From Alligator mississippiensis (taxonomy: Eukaryota; Chordata; Crocodylia; Alligatoridae), in contig NC_081824.1 in assembly GCF_030867095.1 (NCBI RefSeq), forward strand, positions 308,590,956 to 308,654,955: a stretch of 64,000 nucleotides of DNA. Direction: 5' to 3'. The translations under genes and the position numbers were made by a program. Within the stretch, counting starts at the first letter, position 1. Each line of letters starts with the position of its first letter. The notes under the pieces were generated by a model, which had not been told where the DNA came from, did not search any database, and worked only from the letters and a program-made list of their open reading frames with translations. Below are positions 58,555 to 64,000 of the stretch, piece by piece.

Positions 58555-59331
58555 GGGGTGTGTGAAGCAGGCCCTATTCAATTCAGATTCATATTTGGCC
58601 CACATTGGGGACAGTGATTTGATTTGTTGATTCAGATCACTGTCTCTTCAGCCAAATCTGACACAGACACAGCTTTAAATGTTTTTTTTCTACATGCCTC
58701 ATGGTACCAGCATAGCTGCAAGGCTGGGGCACATTGAGCGTCCCACAGGAGTGCAGGGGGGCCCTCCATGTGCTTGATGGCAAACCTGGAAGTGGACTGG
58801 AAATACTTTTGGTCCATTTCCAGGTTTGCCAGGGAGCATGCAGCCTCCCCTCCCCTGCCCCCGTGCCCCCCTTGGGTCAGCGATTTGGCCACAGGTGGAC
58901 CCTGGGTACCCCCCTGACCCAGGAGGCACCAGTTGCCAAACCAAGGAGGATCTGGGGGGCCCCCCTGCGTGGTCTCTGGCAGACCCAGAAGTGGACCGGA
59001 ATTGCTTCTGGTTCACTTTTGGGTCTGCTGCCGAGTGCGGTGGGGAGCCTCCCCCCCCCCCCCCGTACTTCTGTGGGGCACTCCATGTGCCCCAGCATTT
59101 CAGTGTTCACAAGCCACTTACTACCTGAAGGTATGCTGGAAAAACATTTAAAGCTGTGTCAATGTCCGAATCTCTGAATCTTTCCAAATCTCTCTGAATC
59201 AATTCAGAGGGTTCTGATTTGATTTGGAGAGATTAAAGGGTCTCCTGATTCAATTCAGATTTGGAGATTGAGCCACTGAATTGGGCCAAATCTCCACCAA
59301 ATCAAATCGGAGACTGAAGCTTCGCACAGCT
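58555..59331. mobile_element. Large fold-back MITE with GTGTGNGAAGC ends
   Basis: GGGGTGTGTGAAGC at 58555-58568 is matched by the reverse complement of the right end (AGCTGTGCGAAGC, to 59331). Both ends carry repeats of TTCAGATT/AATCTGAA- and CCAAATCT-type words. Inside, ACAGCTTTAAATGTTTTT (58670-58687) pairs with AAAAACATTTAAAGCTGT (59140-59157). The GC-rich core is again inverted: CTGGAAGTGGACTGGAAATA near 58786 resembles the complement of 58990-59025. The ORFs 58632-59177 are by-products. Confidence 0.65.
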
Positions 59332-60058
59332 ATAGTATTTATGTGAATTACTGACTGGCTCATTCAAATTCCAACAGGACTGAAGCTGTAAGTGCAGGTG
59401 TTAAAGTATTACTTTTATACATCAGAAATTAGTTGTAGTAGTCTCTTTACCTTCTACAATTGAGCACCTAAGTCTTCCCCCCCCCCCCCCCCCCGCCCTG
59501 CCCTGCCCTTTTCCCCTTTCTATCATAGCTTGCAGTACCTAGTAATTTTTTGTGGATATTTTTTTCCTCCATGTAGTGTATATATTTCAGTGTTGTTTCC
59601 CAGTTTCATTTTTAAATGCCCAAAACTAGATGGCATTAATGCTGTTTTCTTTAGGGGAGTGTGGAGCATTCCTTTATTTTGCACATGCATATACTGTAGG
59701 AAAACAATTGTTGCAAAATTTGCAAGTGTAATCTAACCATATGGATGTTCTAACTTAACGTTTTAAGACCTCATCTCAAAAGTAAAGCAGAATTGAAGGC
59801 TAGGCTGTCAGACTTAATAGCTCATGAATATTTTGTGACTGAAGACAACACTAAATCTATACAAGTTGCTTTAAAGAAAGGTTTGGCTGCTTGCATATTT
59901 GATAGGAGATTTTTCATGTTGTACAGTCAGTATTAAAAAAGAAAATGAGAGGGTGAGCTGTATCATTGGCAAAGGACTAAATTTTCTGGACTTTGTTTAT
60001 TTTGTAATGTATCCATTTTCTAAAGAAGCTTCATGTCTAGTGACTTGGTGCCAGAAAT
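59332..60058. other. UTRN intron with C18 run
   Basis: AT-rich, containing C18 (59477-59494) followed by GCCCTGCCCTGCCC. No gene recognised. Confidence 0.4.
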
Positions 60059-60061
60059 TAT

Positions 60062-60715
60062 GGGTGTGTGTAGATGAAATTGGGGCCCTAAATTGAAGTG
60101 GCCCTCAATTTTAAACCCACCACTTCAATTTAGGGCCCTTTAAAACCCTGTGTCATGCATACACCCTGCACTTAGCTGCCTCTCTGGTGGTGGGGAGAGG
60201 AGGGTGAGCTGCTGGCAGGTGGTATGCTCCCTGGGCTGTGGGGGTGGGTAGAGTGATGCTTCCCTCTGCACCCACCCAGAGGTACTTTGCTCGGGCAGTC
60301 CCAGGGGACACCCGAGGAGGTGAAGCACTGGGCCCCCACACAGGTCAGGCAGGCAGGCTCCAGGGTGGGTGGGGAAATCAGGCTGGCTGCTTTTTTTGGG
60401 CGGAGCCCACCTTCCTGGGCAACTGCCAGGCTGCCTGCAGGGCTTCCTGCAGAACCACACAGCTGCATGGACCCTGGTGCTTTGCTCTGTGGCTGTAGGG
60501 GCAGCAAACTAAAACTCCTCAGAGGGGTTTTAGTTTGCTGCACCCCAAGTCATTTAACATACATTACACTGCCAAATTTCCTACAGCGGCTGAAATTAAT
60601 GCTCAGTACGCCACCAAGGTGTGCAAACACCAACACCATTAAAGTGGTGCAAAAGCATTTAGCTCACTTTAACACGTGCACACACACTCCTCATTTTATC
60701 TACATATGGCTTTAG
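60062..60715. mobile_element. Fold-back MITE with TGTAGATRAAAT termini
   Basis: GGGTGTGTGTAGATGAAAT at the left pairs with the reverse complement of the right end (GCCATATGTAGATAAAATG, near 60690-60711). Just inside the left end is a perfect 19-bp inverted repeat (60083-60101 and 60120-60138). A second inverted word pair flanks 60509-60540 (AACTAAAACTCCTC/GAGGGGTTTTAGTTTG). The GC-rich interior (60170-60480) gives several domain-less ORFs up to 142 codons. Confidence 0.6.
60083..60138. repeat. Perfect 19-bp-arm hairpin
   Basis: GGGCCCTAAATTGAAGTGG (60083-60101) and its exact complement (60120-60138) around an 18-base loop. Confidence 0.92.
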
Positions 60716-62715
60716 ATCCTGGTGCAGTTCTTTTGTAGGAACCAGACCTTGCATTGAAGTAAGGTCTGGTTCTTCCATAGCAATAGCATTAGCTCTTGCT
60801 AATAAATATATGATAAATGCTTAGAATCAATCTATAGCTTGAAATGTGGCATTTAAATTCTAGGTATAGCTATTCTGATGTCTTCAGGTTCTTTATAGTT
60901 TAAAGTATCTGGTGGTATACATATAAGTAGTCAAAGGCCTATTGATTGAGATAGTTGAGTTTTCACCCAAAAACAGCTTTTGTTGGGTCATGGAGGAGGT
61001 TGTCTTTCTGTACATACATCTCCAAGGGCTTAGAAAATATACTCCATCATATGTGTTGGATTTAATGAAGGTGGATTTGCCCTTGAGGGTACACTAGAAA
61101 GAGCTGTTATACTGATTGTGTCAACTTGTAATTCTCCAAAGTTTTCTGGTAAAGCTAAAAGCCTTCAGAAAATTAAGACTGTACTGTGCAATAATTGACT
61201 GAAAAGGTAGTTGTTCCCGGATTCCCTGTACTTGGCACAGATAGAATTTATTGTGCGTCTCAAATTGTAGTTCATTTACAGGATGGATTCCTTGAAGTCG
61301 AATAATTGTTATTTGATATGAATCAGAGAGCTAATAATCAAACATTCTGCCAGTCTTAAGATGCTATGAGATTGCAGTATGGTGTGTGTGAGTATATAGG
61401 CTCAAACTAGTAATAATGTTTTTAAAGGGACTGGAAACTGACTGGAAGTGTAAAATGGAGACTAGAATTAGTTAATCTATTAGGGGTTGTTAACCCTTGT
61501 ATTCTATATGCTGTTTGTAGACTTTATAGAAAGGGATGCCCTTATAAATTCTCAAACTACTATCAATACTTTTTGCATTCCACAGACAAAATTTGAAGGT
61601 TGAATTGCAATAATTCCAACATAAATAATATTGTTCAAAGTGTCAAAGGTAGGAGACAGTTTAATGACTACTGATAACTTTGATGGTGACTTTGTATAAG
61701 TAATAAATCAAAGAAAAAATAATGCCAAGTGATTTATTTCCTGGTATTCTTTTCAGGCAGCTAATTACCATTTCAATATTATTTTTGACAGAAGGACGTC
61801 TTTGTGAAGTTGCTCTAATGTTTTTGTGGTTACTATCTTTAAAATATATATATTTGTAAAAATAACAGTCACAACTGTCATAAAACTAATCAACTGTTTC
61901 AGTGATTGACGTGGTTAACATTGATTCACAGAGAAACCACTTTTTTTTTCATGCTGCCAATATTCTGAAAATTTATATGTTCCTGTGCATTTACCATGTA
62001 GTTTTATGGCAAAAACTGTATGTCAAAGGATAATGGTAATATCTGCATTACTGGAAATTTAGTTTATGATTATTGTTGATTTCTCCTGTCCTCATACTAA
62101 TGCTGTACTAGGTATAGCTATACTGAGGACAACAAAATTGCTTATTCTACTGTCCTTAAAATCTCAAGCTAAAAATAAAGAAATGGCTTTAGTTTTTTGG
62201 GGTTTTTTTGCAGGAAGCACTTTTAACATTTAGAGGGTAGAATATTTTTTATTTTTGTACAAATGCTAATTAGCTTTCAAGCCTTATTCACTAGTTGTCC
62301 CATGCCATGGTAAAATGACTTGTTGTGAGGCAATATATAAGTAATTAATTTAGCAGTTTGAACTCATGACTTTACTCGCGTAGTGAAAGATGTGGTGGAC
62401 ACAGGTATCCATGGCTACCAGGCAGTTCAGGGACTCCTAGCTGAATAACTTGAAAACTGAAAGTCAACACATCTCATTGGTACCATCATTACTGAACTGT
62501 TTGCACAGCCATGCTTGATGTTAATTTACCACATTTAATTTTAAAATGGAGGAATTGAGGTTAAAAAGCTATATTTAACAAAATGCTTTATAAGAGGTTA
62601 GGATTCTTTCAGTTTTCATGAAGAAATTTCACAACAACCCAATGAAGATCAATTAGATGTGCACATATATTATGGTGCATGCATATTAGGCCTCTGACAG
62701 ATGTTCACTTTGGCT
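60716..62715. other. UTRN intron, nothing recognised
   Basis: AT-rich; one local inverted pair ACCAGACCTT / AAGGTCTGGT near 60740-60772. No supported coding sequence. Confidence 0.4.
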
Positions 62716-63215
62716 GGCTGGGGACAGAAATCACACGCAAACCAGTATAAGTGATTAGAAACTGGTTCAAATCTATAACACAGTAGAAGTTCAGTACAAA
62801 TAAACTGCTTTCAAAGTGGCCAAAATTGCTTTAAGATAAACCTAGATGGATATATTATCAGACTTCACTGATTTAGGTAAAATAGGTTTATTGAACCTTT
62901 GTCCCAGATCCCCTCCACATTTAAGCTAACTCACAGTCCCCCAGCATCCTGGGATGCTTTGTGTTTCCCTGTAACTCCCCAGTTGCAGGGCAGACAAGCT
63001 GGCTTTGGCCCAAACCTCTGTTCCAGCTAAGCAAGGAGGTGTGCTCTAACACCCCCCAGCTTCTGGCCTGGGCCATTGCAGGCATGTGGTTGCATTTCTA
63101 GAATCAAAAGTTAATGCCTGTTCACTTGCTTATTGATTCAATCTACACAGTTTAGACTAGTGTGTGAAGATTGAATTGATTCAGCCCCAGGCTTTTTGAC
63201 AGTCTGCACTTAGCC
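62716..63215 (+). mobile_element. MITE of the GGCTAGGTACAGACA family (copy 5 of 5), full length
   Basis: Left end GGCTGGGGACAGAAAT, right end (reverse complement) GGCTAAGTGCAGACTGTCA. It is colinear with copy 2 along about 500 bp, including the paired 'gattgaattgattcagcc' segment near the right end. Non-coding. Confidence 0.78.
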
Positions 63216-63253
63216 TTTAAGATATGATGGAATCTAATCCTCAGTACCAACAA

Positions 63254-63300
63254 TCATTCATCCTGCCATGCCACACTTGTATGGCAGGACACATGATTTT
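63254..63300. repeat. Hairpin related to the one at 15101
   Basis: AATCAT-TCA-TCCTGCCAT pairs with ATGGCAGGA-CAC-ATGATT around a GCCACACTTGT loop. The CCTGCCATGCCACAC word is shared with 15106-15119. Confidence 0.7.
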
Positions 63301-64000
63301 GGGATTGGGGATTAGGTCCAAATTGTACCTATCTTGCTGGTGCAAGGGAAGCCCAGGATTTCCCTGCACCTGCAAGATGAAGCCAATCATCTGACTGTCA
63401 TTTGGGCTGGAAACCAAACCATTCCCCAGTCCGAGTCAGCAGTAAGCCTAATGCACAGAAAGCCTTGGTGTGTTCTGCAGGCTGCAAGAGTCCAGTAACA
63501 ACCCACTGCTGGGCTCCCCGGGGATCTAGAAAACCCTATGCTGCCTAGCTGGGTGGCACACTTTCAGTTTAAAGTGTGTTATAAATGAGCCACAAAGTTG
63601 TTCCTCATATATGAAAGTGTATATGTGGAATAACTTTTGTGGCTTATTTAATGAGTCCTCACACCTTAAAATGAGTGGCATGTATGGCCAGTTTCTATTT
63701 ACTCTTCCTCTTTCCTGCCCTCCACTCTCCACAGTCTCTGCCTCCACCCAGTCATGTCCCCACCTTATTGTCAGATTCTGCTTGAGCGTTGTTCCTTGCT
63801 GTATCATGCAGCACAGCCCTTGCCAGGCCATGCAACCACAGCAGCAGTAGTGCTACTTTTGGGCTAGACAGGGGAAAGAGTTTCCCTGTACTCCATGCCT
63901 GGGAGGGGATCCAGCTAAAGCTGAGCTAAGCCTAACAGTACGTGGAGGGAAGTGGGCAGAGAGAGGGGCAGAAGCTACAGAGGGCAAGTAGAAGAGGGGC
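63301..64000. other. GC-richer end of window, nothing recognised
   Basis: Possibly the continuation of the hairpin-bearing element. The ORFs 63526-63831 and 63611-63850 overlap on opposite strands with no domain. Confidence 0.3.

Noticed and set aside
58632..59177. ORFs up to 147 codons on both strands
   Set aside because: They follow the inverted-repeat core of a MITE, including a poly-proline stretch from the C14 run.
60140..60715. ORFs of 86-142 codons
   Set aside because: They lie within a GC-rich fold-back element; no domain, no conservation signal, several frames open at once.

Overview
The window is vertebrate nuclear DNA, mostly non-coding, with long AT-rich stretches, many degraded mobile elements and no operon-like gene packing. 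Several CR1 LINEs end in repeats of the type CTATGAATCTATGAA, and hAT and Tigger-like MITEs and fold-back MITEs are common. This points to a sauropsid. I favour a crocodilian (turtle is the alternative), but that is an inference from repeat content, not a search result.

One host coding exon is recognisable. ATG at 12310 in a strong Kozak context opens 27 codons whose second half (E-F-x-x-I-I-K-S-R-S, then a split codon beginning with G) matches the amino end of utrophin just before its actin-binding domain. A splice donor follows at 12392. I therefore read this as the first coding exon of UTRN on the + strand, and about 51.6 kb from 12392 to the window end as its very large first coding intron. 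No second utrophin exon is visible. A second exon-like block lies on the - strand at 21758-21931: open, phase 1-1, with good acceptor and donor. I do not recognise its product.

Layout: 1-760, minus-strand retroviral-type LTR; 761-2210, CR1 remnant; 2220-7220, GC-rich fold-back DNA, a doubtful LTR and pieces of old CR1; 10440-10715, minisatellite; 11069-11655, MITE-like element just upstream of the UTRN exon; 12147-12391, UTRN exon; 16640-18643, a non-CR1 LINE with an inverted 5' segment (twin-priming architecture); 18650-19860, ancient CR1; 19928-20171, smallest complete copy of a MITE family found five times; 21.8 kb, antisense exon candidate; 22-41 kb, mostly plain intron with an old CR1, a Tigger-like MITE (32786-33264), a MITE with an internal 167-bp duplication (35270-35660), a hAT MITE (38983-39200) and a fold-back (39716-39895); 41685-41987, hAT MITE with a perfect 8-bp target-site duplication; 45395-49885, two CR1 copies in tandem, the first keeping a 548-codon reverse-transcriptase ORF; 52054-52905, TIR element with hairpin ends; 53704-54375, probable solo LTR; 55380-56715, minus-strand CR1; 58555-60715, two more fold-back elements; 62716-63300, MITE copy and hairpin.

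Apart from the UTRN exon and possibly the antisense exon, no host protein is encoded here. The remaining long ORFs are LINE reverse transcriptase or chance ORFs in GC-rich repeats. I see no CRISPR, operon, rRNA or tRNA gene.
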